Source of the DNA: Candidatus Methanomethylicaceae archaeon
GTDB taxonomy: Archaea > Thermoproteota > Methanomethylicia > Methanomethylicales > Methanomethylicaceae
Length of the DNA: 64,000 nt
Assembly (NCBI GenBank): GCA_015660995.1
Contig: JACTUC010000005.1
Span: 49,861 to 113,860 of the forward strand
Reading direction: 5' to 3'
Positions 44,767 through 52,820 of the stretch are shown piece by piece. The notes under the pieces are model-generated. The model made no database searches and was not told the origin of the DNA. It was given only the letters and a program-made list of their open reading frames with translations. How positions within the stretch are numbered: the first letter of the stretch is position 1; each line of letters starts with the position of its first letter. Made by a program: the position numbers and the translations under genes.

Positions 44767-46524
44767 TTAGGCCCTCCCTTTCCGCTGACTCATCCTGACT
44801 AACTCATCCCAGCTCAGCGAGTATGAGGACTCGGTCTTCGCATCTATTACCTCGACCCTGTCAGTGCATGCCTGGCACTGATCGATGCTACCCATTATTA
44901 TGGGTACATCGGCAAGGGCGCAATCCTTAAGCATGAATGGCAGCGCTGCATTATTCCTATAACTCGGGGTCCTTATGCGTACGCATTGGGGCTGGTTCGA
45001 TCCCTGAACGTTATGCTTCCCCTCTGGCATCATGTACTCGGGGAGTTCTGTGCCTCCGGCCCTCATGTAGTAGAATAATTCGCCTCTTGGTGCCTCGTCA
45101 AGCCCAATCCCTTCCGTGCCCGGCTCAATGGTGCGGGGCTTGGCCCTTATCTCGCCGGTTGTCTTTGCCAGATAGTCGAGGCACTGCACGACTATATCCA
45201 TGGAGACGAAGAGCTCCTTGACACGGACGAGGACGCGACCATACATATCGCGGTGGTCGTCCGTGATGACTTCCCAACTGATCTTCTTGGGGTCGTAGAT
45301 CGCGTGGGGTGGGTTATCCATCCTTACGTCTATCTTCCAATTGCTTGCTCTTGCCACTGGACCCACTACGCCTGTCTCGAAGCATGTTGCGAGGTCAAGT
45401 GTGCCGACACCAATGCACCTCGACTTTAGTATTGGATGATCGGCTACTGGAGGCAGGAGTTTTGCCAAATCCTCTTTGAGAGCGAGAAGGGTCCTCTTGG
45501 AGGACTCAGCCAATTCCTGCTTTACGTCCCTACTGACGCCGCCGAGCCTCCATATCCCGTAGTTGACCCTGTTGCCAGTTATGGCCTCGATTATGTCCAT
45601 CACACGTTCCCTCAGGCCCCATGTGAGCATGAAGCCAGTCTTCCAGCCAATCAAGTCAGCTGCAACTCCGATCCACAGTATGTGGCTATGAACCCTGTTC
45701 AACTCTGCCAGCAGGGTTCTGATGTAAAGGGCTCTCTCGGGTACTTCTGCGTCATAGAGGTTCTCGGCCGCTGTGACGAATGCGATCCCGTGGTGGGCGC
45801 TACAGATTCCACATACTCGTTCGGCAACGAAGACGCCCTTGTTGTACCCTCGCCTCTCGATTAGCCTTTGTATGCCTCGGTGGTGGTAGCCAGTCTTTAT
45901 ATCGGCGTCGATGACATGCTCACCTTCCACTTTCACATAAACAGTCTGCCCCTCAATCACGCCGGGGTGGTACGGCCCTATCGGCACAAGCGCAGATATG
46001 GCATCCTTGGGGCTTATCCCCACCGGGAGCCACTTCTCGCCTGGCTTTGCCTCGACCGGGTAAGTTGTCGAGTTTTGCGCGGGTGAGATGCCGGTTTCCG
46101 GATTCTTTGGCCACTCGTAGGGTAGGAATTGGTGCCTCGGGTCGGGCATCCCAATAAAGTTGATGCCCAGGAACTCCTTCATTTCCCGTTCGGCCCAGAC
46201 AGCCTGCCAAGTAACCTTTCCGACCGAATTGATCGTGGGATTTTCCCTCGGTAGATTTGCCTCGAGGACGATCTGGAGTCTTTCCTTGTACTTGGTGAAG
46301 TCGTATGCATAAATGATGTCGAACCCAAACTGCTGGAGGTCGACACCCGAGGCGTGACTCAGACGGACGCCTAGTTTCTTCGTGAAGCGCTCGGCCAGTT
46401 TGTCTACGTCATCTGGCTTTACCCTCACAAATACCCTGTTCTCCCTTCCCATTTTGTACTCGAGCCCTTCTGGCACGACCTCTTGAACATACTGCATTAT
46501 CGCTGAATCTGATGTGGCAGCCAT
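44767..46524 (-). CDS. Group 4 [NiFe] hydrogenase large subunit, NuoC-NuoD fusion (HycE-like)
   Basis: Residues 1 to about 150 are a NuoC-like domain (WAEREMKEFLGINFIGMPDPR) and the rest is the catalytic subunit. Both nickel-binding pairs are present: C238 and C241 in RVCGICSAHH, and C550 and C553 in DQCQACTDR, so this is a hydrogenase and not a cofactor-less complex I relative. A 29-residue tail after R556 suits removal by a maturation protease, as in HycE. The usual DPC is DQC. No protease or Hyp gene is nearby. It sits between the HdrB and NuoH-like genes. Confidence 0.93.
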   Translation of the reverse strand: MAATSDSAIMQYVQEVVPEGLEYKMGRENRVFVRVKPDDVDKLAERFTKKLGVRLSHASGVDLQQFGFDIIYAYDFTKYKERLQIVLEANLPRENPTINSVGKVTWQAVWAEREMKEFLGINFIGMPDPRHQFLPYEWPKNPETGISPAQNSTTYPVEAKPGEKWLPVGISPKDAISALVPIGPYHPGVIEGQTVYVKVEGEHVIDADIKTGYHHRGIQRLIERRGYNKGVFVAERVCGICSAHHGIAFVTAAENLYDAEVPERALYIRTLLAELNRVHSHILWIGVAADLIGWKTGFMLTWGLRERVMDIIEAITGNRVNYGIWRLGGVSRDVKQELAESSKRTLLALKEDLAKLLPPVADHPILKSRCIGVGTLDLATCFETGVVGPVARASNWKIDVRMDNPPHAIYDPKKISWEVITDDHRDMYGRVLVRVKELFVSMDIVVQCLDYLAKTTGEIRAKPRTIEPGTEGIGLDEAPRGELFYYMRAGGTELPEYMMPEGKHNVQGSNQPQCVRIRTPSYRNNAALPFMLKDCALADVPIIMGSIDQCQACTDRVEVIDAKTESSYSLSWDELVRMSQRKGRA

Positions 46525-47457
46525 CTATTTCCCCTCCTTTATCTTCGAGATCAGCTTTGTAGGCGAAACGGTCCTGAATACGTCCATGCCGAAGTCCTCA
46601 GGCTTGTAGCCCATCGCCAGCGCAAGTATCTCTGAGAAGTGGAGCACTGGGATATCGAACTCCGTGATCTCGCCTGTCGGGTCCCCTTCTTCCTGGAGGA
46701 CCTTGACGCCCCTGTCGAACTGGTCGTAGCAGCCCGAGCAGATAACAACGATGCCGTCGACAGCGAGGTCTTGAGCGAACTTGAACTTCTTGAAAACGTT
46801 TCTATAGATGGCGATCTTGGGGTCTGAGAAGTAGACCAGCAGGCCGCAGCACATTGAATCGTAGGGTGTGTTCACAAGCTGAACGCCCGTGGCTTTGAGG
46901 ATCTCGTCAAAGTACCTTGGAAGGACATCGTCGCCAAGCTTCCTGCCATGGCACCCTACGTGGCGCATTACCCTCACGTTGGTGAGCGGGTTGGTGATAT
47001 TAGCCTTGATCTTCTCTATCCCAACGTCTTCATAGAGGACCTGTAGAAAGTGCTTTACCTTCACTGTGCCCTGGAAGTCCATGTTGGCCTTCCTGAGGTG
47101 CTCCTTGACCATCTCCATCTTCTCTGGTTCATCCTTGAGCTCCTCCAGGGCTTCGTAGTGGGATATCCAGCACCCATTGCACGAATCCACCAAGGTCACT
47201 CCCTGCTTCTCGGCAAGTGCAAGGTTTTGACCCGTCATGGTCAGCCAGGTGTCCGGATCCAGTGTCTTCCAAACACCAGGTCTCACGCAGCAGAGGGTCT
47301 CCTTCATGTAATCCCAATTTAGCCCGAGCTTGTTGGCGACTAGGAAGGTTGCCTTCTCTGCCCAAGGCATCTTAGCAGGCATGACGCAGCCTAGGAAGTA
47401 GCCATACTTCTCTCCGGTAACATTCGAATTTGTTGTCAGTCTTGTCTCCCCCATCAA
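46525..47457 (-). CDS. hdrB: HdrB-like CCG-domain subunit in hydrogenase operon
   Basis: This 310-residue protein has two complete CCG domains, the signature of HdrB, which reduces heterodisulfides on non-cubane [4Fe-4S] clusters. CCG1 is C24, C56-C57, C93 and C96; CCG2 is C169, C203-C204, C240 and C243, all with the spacing CX31-39CCX35-36CXXC. Its stop adjoins the hydrogenase large subunit and its start overlaps the preceding gene by four bases, so it is translated with the hydrogenase. The disulfide substrate is unknown. Confidence 0.9.
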   Translation of the reverse strand: MMGETRLTTNSNVTGEKYGYFLGCVMPAKMPWAEKATFLVANKLGLNWDYMKETLCCVRPGVWKTLDPDTWLTMTGQNLALAEKQGVTLVDSCNGCWISHYEALEELKDEPEKMEMVKEHLRKANMDFQGTVKVKHFLQVLYEDVGIEKIKANITNPLTNVRVMRHVGCHGRKLGDDVLPRYFDEILKATGVQLVNTPYDSMCCGLLVYFSDPKIAIYRNVFKKFKFAQDLAVDGIVVICSGCYDQFDRGVKVLQEEGDPTGEITEFDIPVLHFSEILALAMGYKPEDFGMDVFRTVSPTKLISKIKEGK

Positions 47458-47804
47458 TAATCATAAACCCTTTTCTTGGTATCGAAAGCCAGCTTCTTAC
47501 CTGTCCCCATATCATCCAGAATCGCGCGTTTCTTGTCTGCCATCTCTGGAAACTTATGTGCCGTCGGTGGCATCGGATCCAGATGACAGGCCTTCCTCGC
47601 TCCCATGACTTGTTCCGTTATAGGATAAACCAATCCCAGCTCGAAGTCTCTCTTCAGTGATGGCTTCGCAACGTCCGGAGCCGTGGACATGAAGGATTTC
47701 CTCCAAGGATAAATCTCAATCTCCTCTTCAATCTTATGTGTCGTATTCTTCTTTCCGCCATCTATCAGCTTGTCCCAGCTTTTTGGATGTTTGTCGGTTG
47801 ACAT
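47454..47804 (-). CDS. HdrC-like protein without iron-sulfur motifs
   Basis: The 116-residue protein resembles the C-terminal part of HdrC (ELGLVYPITEQVMGARKAC, PPTAHKFPEM) but has only one Cys, C73, and none of the two CxxCxxCxxxC ferredoxin motifs that define HdrC. The N-terminal 45 residues are polar. It lies exactly where HdrC is expected, four bases into hdrB. Most likely it is a structural adaptor that binds HdrB while electrons come from the four-cluster protein encoded next to it. The homology is suggestive, not secure. Confidence 0.55.
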   Translation of the reverse strand: MSTDKHPKSWDKLIDGGKKNTTHKIEEEIEIYPWRKSFMSTAPDVAKPSLKRDFELGLVYPITEQVMGARKACHLDPMPPTAHKFPEMADKKRAILDDMGTGKKLAFDTKKRVYDY

Positions 47805-47807
47805 TTT

Positions 47808-48338
47808 CTAAACACCTCTCATGGTATTTACGAACTTGAAGGCTTCTTCCCTGTGCATTAGCCGAAGGGCATTGGTGCTGCACATCTTGACGCAGTTGGG
47901 ATATTCGCCGTTGCACATGTCGCATTTCACATATATTTTCTTCAATGTGTCTGGCCTGGGAATTGCTATCGGGCAGGCTTGAGCGCATATTCCGCAGCCG
48001 ATGCATGTCAGCGCTGATATCCTGACGATCCCCAAATCATCCTTGTATATTGCCAGCGCCGGGCATGATGCAAGGCACATAGGCGAGACGCAGTGTGAAC
48101 AGTTTGCATTTACCCAAGATCCTAGCTTCGCGGGATCCTCATTGACATAAAGAAGAGAGTAATTCAGGTCGTAGGTTTTGTAATGGCTGTAGGCGCACCC
48201 TATCATGCACTGCATGCATCCAGTACAGAGGCTCGGATCATGGATAATGACATTTTCAGTTACCTTTTCATTGATTGCAGGCACCGTCACCGGGTACCTG
48301 AGCCTTCTTGATACTTTTACTTGTGTTGCCATATTCAC
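47808..48338 (-). CDS. Four-cluster polyferredoxin, HycB/HydN-like
   Basis: The 176-residue protein has sixteen Cys in four [4Fe-4S] motifs: CTGCMQCMIGC, CSHCVSPMCLASC, CIGCGICAQAC and CDMCNGEYPNCVKMC, the order of HycB/DmsB-type electron-transfer subunits. No signal peptide is present, so it acts in the cytosol. In formate hydrogenlyase the equivalent joins formate dehydrogenase to the hydrogenase. Here no formate dehydrogenase is encoded and HdrB is the likely partner. It follows the small membrane protein gene by two bases. Confidence 0.9.
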   Translation of the reverse strand: MNMATQVKVSRRLRYPVTVPAINEKVTENVIIHDPSLCTGCMQCMIGCAYSHYKTYDLNYSLLYVNEDPAKLGSWVNANCSHCVSPMCLASCPALAIYKDDLGIVRISALTCIGCGICAQACPIAIPRPDTLKKIYVKCDMCNGEYPNCVKMCSTNALRLMHREEAFKFVNTMRGV

Positions 48339-48340
48339 AC

Positions 48341-48787
48341 CTACTTAGACTCCTTCTTCGGTCTGTCAATCAGATAGTATACACCCGCAATCAGCAGGAT
48401 CAAAATGGTTGCGACGTTGATGTAAATCGGTACTTCCTGTATCAAACTGACAGCTTGGAGCAACCAGAAAACGACAATGCCAACCGTTAGCACTGCAATG
48501 TGCATTACAGGAATCTTGGGTCTGTATACCTCATCGTTGCTGATATATGGTTCCTTGCCAAGTCCGCTGTAGAATATTGACTCGACATCTGCTTTGCTTG
48601 GAAAAGCACCTGTTACAAAACTAAGGAAGAGAATCGCAATGAAGCCCACCATCGCAAGTTCAATAAAACCGAGATCCAAAACAAGGTATTCTATATTGGT
48701 CGCATATACACTGCCAGCGAGCCCAATAATAATTGCAGCTGAACTGATTAAAAGAGAAATCCTCTCGTTAGATGTGTAAGACCCCAC
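48341..48787 (-). CDS. Small four-helix membrane protein at head of hydrogenase-Hdr operon
   Basis: The 148-residue protein has four predicted helices at about 10-30, 33-57, 93-113 and 121-140, with a cytosolic or outer loop (GAFPSKADVESIFYSG then PYISNDEVYRPK) in the middle. No family is recognised. It has no His or Cys pattern for haem. As the first gene of the operon it may give the complex an extra membrane anchor or a replacement for the missing NuoL-type subunit. The start ATG is about 40 bases after a good TATA box. Confidence 0.75.
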   Translation of the reverse strand: MGSYTSNERISLLISSAAIIIGLAGSVYATNIEYLVLDLGFIELAMVGFIAILFLSFVTGAFPSKADVESIFYSGLGKEPYISNDEVYRPKIPVMHIAVLTVGIVVFWLLQAVSLIQEVPIYINVATILILLIAGVYYLIDRPKKESK

Positions 48788-48824
48788 TTTCCCACCTCAT
48801 TATTCTCTTTAGACACCAATGATG

Positions 48825-48832
48825 TATATAAA
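48825..48832 (-). promoter_or_regulatory. TATA box of the hydrogenase-Hdr operon
   Basis: The minus strand reads TTTATATA 38 to 45 bases ahead of the first start at 48787, predicting a leader of about 12 to 15 bases. Confidence 0.6.
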
Positions 48833-48847
48833 ACATATTTTGAACCC

Positions 48848-48877
48848 TGGTGTTCACTGATTTCCTAAGGAACACCA
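48848..48877. promoter_or_regulatory. Perfect inverted repeat upstream of the hydrogenase TATA box
   Basis: TGGTGTTC at 48848-48855 and its exact reverse complement GAACACCA at 48870-48877 are separated by 14 bases, two helical turns between arm centres. It lies 16 bases upstream of the TATA box, the usual place for an archaeal activator or a factor that blocks pre-initiation. It is G/C-containing and so unlikely to be chance alone. The regulator is unknown. Confidence 0.5.
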
Positions 48878-49006
48878 TCAGTTGATTGAGCGGATTGACG
48901 ATATATACATTACGACATATTACATTTTGTCTATTTTCAGAGATTGTATTACAGCGTAATATGACAAAGGGTTCCTCCGAATGATAGGAATAACTCGATG
49001 CAGACC

Positions 49007-49249
49007 TTACTCGGAGATGATGTCTTGCTCGCCACCGCGGCACTCCTTGAACTTCAAGATGTAATTGTCTTTCTTCTTGGCTGGCGTAATCTCGCCAGCT
49101 TCGAGGAGTTTCTGTAAAACGTTTACAGGGTCCTGAACCCCACCCTGCTTGAGTTTCTTCAGGAGGTTTTCCTTAGTCTCCATGTAATTGCCAATGGAGC
49201 AGAGGTAGGAAAGACCCTTGTCATAATCAGTAGTTCCAGTTTTGCTCAT
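49007..49249 (-). CDS. Small winged-helix-like protein, possible regulator
   Basis: Starting at ATG 49249, which follows GGAGAAG, the frame encodes 80 residues. KENLLKKLKQGGVQDPVNVLQKLLEAGEITPAKKKD fits a helix-turn-helix with a wing-like strand pair (NYILKF). Two Cys are scattered (YLCSIG, KECRGG). It stands directly upstream of the hydrogenase operon on the same strand, so it could be its regulator. A longer frame extends upstream without protein-like sequence. The family is not known to me. Confidence 0.5.
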   Translation of the reverse strand: MSKTGTTDYDKGLSYLCSIGNYMETKENLLKKLKQGGVQDPVNVLQKLLEAGEITPAKKKDNYILKFKECRGGEQDIISE

Positions 49250-49450
49250 AACAATCTTCTCCCAATTACACTGTTGAATATTCATAATGGGACTAATATA
49301 TTTTCTAGACGAGGTGGGAATGCACTTAGATGACCTTCCATTACTCATTAATTGAGAGAACACTAAAACGGGCTAAAGTGTATAAATCTCCGAACCTCAG
49401 AATAAGAAAACCGTATCAGAGAGATTCCTATTCCAGAGGATGCAGACGAC

Positions 49451-49867
49451 TTGATCAACAGAGCATCGAAGATAGTCAAGGGAATTAAGCTTACTCCGAA
49501 GAACATGGACTCTTACGAGGATTGCGAGATCATGGCCGATCTGATGGATGACGAGATGCCAAAGCAGATCGATGATGAAGATCTCCGCGGGCTTATACAG
49601 CAGATGAGGAAGATGCACCTCGAGGTAAGGAGGATCAACTACAAGGTCTACATAGATACTGCTAGGGAGATCTTCGGAAGGATAGCCAACAGAAGCTCCG
49701 TCCTACAGTACCATCAGGCAGAGCAGCTGGTTAAGAGGATCAGTGAGGAGGATATTGGCGGGGTCAAGGATCCTGAATTGAGGGAGACCCTCTTTCGTCT
49801 GAAGCATATCCATGACAACATAGCTGAGAAGAAGGCTAACGTGATCCGAAGGATGAAACTTTACTGA
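49451..49867 (+). CDS. Hypothetical helical protein with uncertain start
   Basis: The 138-residue frame is strongly helical and charged (DEDLRGLIQQMRKMHLEVRR, ELRETLFRLKHIHDNIAEKK). No family is recognised. The only usual start is TTG 49451, but protein-like sequence continues upstream (REIPIPEDADD before it) to a stop at 49403 without ATG, GTG or TTG. The start is thus either this TTG or a rare codon. A TATA-like TATAAAT at 49381 supports a transcript that begins near 49405. It precedes purB by 75 bases. Confidence 0.6.
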   Translation: MINRASKIVKGIKLTPKNMDSYEDCEIMADLMDDEMPKQIDDEDLRGLIQQMRKMHLEVRRINYKVYIDTAREIFGRIANRSSVLQYHQAEQLVKRISEEDIGGVKDPELRETLFRLKHIHDNIAEKKANVIRRMKLY

Positions 49868-49942
49868 CATTACGGGCCCATTTGGGACTCCAAACCAAAG
49901 ATGTTAAGAATCAGAAGATAAAGACTCAGTCTGGGTACTTTT

Positions 49943-51289
49943 ATGCCGATCTGCCCCATTGATTCAGGGAGATACGGGAGCAAGGAAATGAAGGATCTTT
50001 TTGAGGAGGATAACAGGCTCCAAAGACAATTGGATGTCGAAGCAACGCTGGCGGAGACCCTCGCAGATCTCGGGGAGATCCCAAAAAGTGCTGCCAAGGA
50101 AATAAGGCGCAGGGCGACTGCAACCACGGTAACCCCGGAGATGGTCAAGGAGCGGGAGAAGAAGACTCACCATGACGTAGCAGCAATGGTCGAGGTACTG
50201 GCAGATCAGTGCGGGGAGAGTGGCAAGTACGTCCACTGGGGTGCGACAAGCTATGATATTGTGGACACAAGCTGGGCGCTCATAATGAGGGATGCCGTCT
50301 CAATCCTTGATAAAAGGATCTGTGAGCTGAGGGACGTTCTCTGCGACCTGGCAATAAAGAATAGGGAACTCGTGATGGTCGGCCGAACCCACGGTCAGCA
50401 TGCAACTCCGATAACATTCGGCTTGAAGATGGCGGTATACGCAGCGGAGACAGCGAGAAATATTGAGAGGCTCAAGGAGCTGAAGAAGAGGCTTATAGTC
50501 GGCAAGATGAGCGGCGCGACGGGAACCATGGCAAGCCAGGGCAGGAAGGCGCTGGAGATAGAGGAAGGAGTAATGGAGAGGCTTAGCCTGAAGCCAGCCG
50601 AGATCACGACCCAGGTGGTTTGCCGCGACAGGATAGCAGAGTTTGTATGCTGGGCTGCCATCACTGCGTGCAGTCTGGATAGAATTAGCACTGAGATAAG
50701 GAACCTCCAGAGGACTGAGATACTTGAGGCAGCGGAGGGCTTCGAGGCGAGTTCGCAGGTGGGTAGCAGCACAATGCCCCACAAGCAGAACCCTATCGAG
50801 TGCGAGAAGATATCCGGACTGGCAAAGGTGATGAGGGGGATGGTGGTCCCAGCGCTGGAGAACATACCGTTATGGCATGAGAGGGACCTGACGGATTCGA
50901 GCAGCGAGAGGTTTGTGCTACCGCTTACCTTCATCATACTCGACGAGATGCTAATGACAAGCTGCAAGGTGCTGAAGAACCTGCGCATATTCCCGCTCAA
51001 AATGAGGGCAAATCTGGGAATAACAAAGGGGGCAATACTTACCGAGGCGGTCATGATGGCGCTCGCTAGGAAGGGCGTGGGGAGACAGGAGGCACATGGT
51101 GCCCTCAGGAAAGCCTCGGAAAAGGCGTTAGCGGACGAATCGCCTATAAGCGAGGTGCTTGCAAGGATGCCAGAAGTGACAAGACTTCTCTCAAAGAAGG
51201 AGCTAAAGAAGCTCCTTGACCCGAACAAATACATCGGGAAGTCGAGAGAGCTAACAGACCGAGCAGTCAAATATGCAAAGCGTGCCTGA
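49943..51289 (+). CDS. purB: Adenylosuccinate lyase
   Basis: PurB acts twice in purine synthesis, on SAICAR and adenylosuccinate. The 448-residue protein has the fumarase/aspartase signature SSTMPHKQNPIECEKISG with the catalytic Ser loop, HHDVAAMVEVLADQCG for the first region, and TSYDIVDTSW and GRTHGQHATPITFG with the catalytic His. ATG 49943 precedes PICPIDSGRYGSKEM, the usual PurB opening. It is separate from the main purine operon. Confidence 0.93.
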   Translation: MPICPIDSGRYGSKEMKDLFEEDNRLQRQLDVEATLAETLADLGEIPKSAAKEIRRRATATTVTPEMVKEREKKTHHDVAAMVEVLADQCGESGKYVHWGATSYDIVDTSWALIMRDAVSILDKRICELRDVLCDLAIKNRELVMVGRTHGQHATPITFGLKMAVYAAETARNIERLKELKKRLIVGKMSGATGTMASQGRKALEIEEGVMERLSLKPAEITTQVVCRDRIAEFVCWAAITACSLDRISTEIRNLQRTEILEAAEGFEASSQVGSSTMPHKQNPIECEKISGLAKVMRGMVVPALENIPLWHERDLTDSSSERFVLPLTFIILDEMLMTSCKVLKNLRIFPLKMRANLGITKGAILTEAVMMALARKGVGRQEAHGALRKASEKALADESPISEVLARMPEVTRLLSKKELKKLLDPNKYIGKSRELTDRAVKYAKRA

Positions 51290-51358
51290 TATGGGAAGGC
51301 AGGCATGCGGTGTAAGATTTATCTGCCTGCAATAAGCATCTGAAGGGGAGGGCCATCC

Positions 51359-51562
51359 TTGAAGAAACAGAGGCGCGACTGGTCCAAAATAGCAAAATAT
51401 GACTTATTAATCGTTTTTGTAGTCGTAGACGTATTATTAATGTTGATCTATGCACTTGCCATGTATCCGATCCAGATAACGCTGGGTTTTCCAATCGTGG
51501 GGGGATTTATTGGAGCTGCGATATACTTCCTTTTTTCCAGAAACAGACGACGAAGAAGGTAG
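51359..51562 (+). CDS. Small two-helix membrane protein
   Basis: The 67-residue frame starts at a TTG after GGGGAGGGC, a strong ribosome site. A basic N-terminus is followed by two helices (about 17-35 and 40-60) and an Arg-rich end (RNRRRRR). It is probably a real small membrane protein, lying between purB and the convergent permease gene. Function is unknown. Confidence 0.55.
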   Translation: MKKQRRDWSKIAKYDLLIVFVVVDVLLMLIYALAMYPIQITLGFPIVGGFIGAAIYFLFSRNRRRRR

Positions 51563-51587
51563 CTTATTCATTTTTGAGCTCAAGAAT

Positions 51588-52820
51588 CTAGAATGAATCA
51601 ATACGTACCGAAGCTCTTTTTTGAACTCTCCTAAAAATATAGTAGGAGATGAAGCCTGCTAGTAGTGCATTAATTGGGGGTATCCCAAGAGTTATGAAAA
51701 ATCCGACCAGCGCCCCGATCAGCCACGCCAGAACACCCGCCATCATGGTGCCCTTTCTCATGGTCAGAACCCTCTTTGATAGGAGATAGTACTCCGCCAG
51801 ATTCATCCCAATGAGCGGAGGGAGAAGGATCCCGATAAACCTCAGGAAGTAAGTGATACTGTCCACTATCCCCAAGTAGGCAAGGACGAGCCCGCCGATC
51901 GCTGCAAAGATGGTGGCGTATTTGCGCTGGATCTTTGTGATGTTTGCCAAGGCAAGAGAGGGAGGGTATAGTGATGAGGCGGCGGCGCAGGAGCCCAGGA
52001 GGAGGAGGAGGTTCGCCAGCAGTGGAAGCCCAATGGCGACGAGTGCGAAGACAGGATTGGAGATCGAAGTGTAAGCCCCCATAATATTTCCCGAGATGAG
52101 CGTGAAGAGGATCAGAGGCATTATGATGACGAAGCTGGTGATCCTAACATCCCTAGAGCCCCTCGCATCTTTCAGGAAGTCCGGTGAGACTGTGGATATA
52201 GAGGTTGCGCCTCCGATGGCAAGCCCAGCAGCGTAGAGGAGCCCTTCGGTTGAGTATGGAGGCGATACAAAGGAGGGCTGCTGTAACATAACGGCATAAA
52301 GCGACCAGACAGAGAATGCTGCGGTCAGGCATGCAGTCACTTTCGTAAAGTTAGACAGTTTACTGAATCCTGAATAAGTGACTAGAGCCATTGCAACGCC
52401 GAAGGCAGTTATCATCACATAGCTGTTAATCCCGGTGAGCTGGGATGCCGCCTCTCCTCCAAGTGTAATTCCAACGGAGTACCAGCCGATCTGCGTAATT
52501 GTGATAAGAGGTGAGGCAAGGAACCTTGAACCGCTAGCGCCGAGCGAAGCCTCCATCAGCTTGGTAAAGGGCAGGTGCTCCCTTGCGCCAACACCTCCAT
52601 GAAGGTATATGAACAGCGATATGGTTACCCCCGTTATTATCGATGTGGCAATGGCGTACCAGAATGGGAGCATCGTGCCGAGGGTGCACCCTACGGTCAG
52701 TATGGCAGGGCTAACGAAGATGACGCCTAGAGTCGGGGCAACCTTTGTCCATGAATAGAGGAGAGGTTTAGCCATAATCGTGTTCGCCCTCACGAATCGG
52801 GTCAACCCATTTTTAACCAA
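51588..52820 (-). CDS. NCS1-family nucleobase permease (CodB-like)
   Basis: The 410-residue protein has about twelve helices with the cytosine-permease pattern: PLLYSWTKVAPTLGVIFVSP near the N-terminus, GWYSVGITLGG in the third helix and SPDFLKDARGSRDVRITS after the sixth. It likely imports cytosine or another base or vitamin with a cation. Its start overlaps the mrp end by eight bases; GTG, ATG options at 52820 and 52775 exist. The link with Mrp is probably transcriptional only. Confidence 0.8.
   Translation of the reverse strand: MVKNGLTRFVRANTIMAKPLLYSWTKVAPTLGVIFVSPAILTVGCTLGTMLPFWYAIATSIITGVTISLFIYLHGGVGAREHLPFTKLMEASLGASGSRFLASPLITITQIGWYSVGITLGGEAASQLTGINSYVMITAFGVAMALVTYSGFSKLSNFTKVTACLTAAFSVWSLYAVMLQQPSFVSPPYSTEGLLYAAGLAIGGATSISTVSPDFLKDARGSRDVRITSFVIIMPLILFTLISGNIMGAYTSISNPVFALVAIGLPLLANLLLLLGSCAAASSLYPPSLALANITKIQRKYATIFAAIGGLVLAYLGIVDSITYFLRFIGILLPPLIGMNLAEYYLLSKRVLTMRKGTMMAGVLAWLIGALVGFFITLGIPPINALLAGFISYYIFRRVQKRASVRIDSF

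Noticed and set aside
44767-46524. Complex I (NuoCD) or F420H2 dehydrogenase instead of hydrogenase
   Set aside because: Both nickel-ligating CxxC pairs are present, which complex I and Fpo-type subunits have lost.
48768-49043. Minus-strand frame of 91 codons at the hydrogenase promoter
   Set aside because: It spans the TATA box and the inverted repeat, and its translation looks random.
50395-51306. Minus-strand frame of 303 codons over purB
   Set aside because: The plus strand encodes adenylosuccinate lyase with its signature; the antisense translation is low in recognisable structure.
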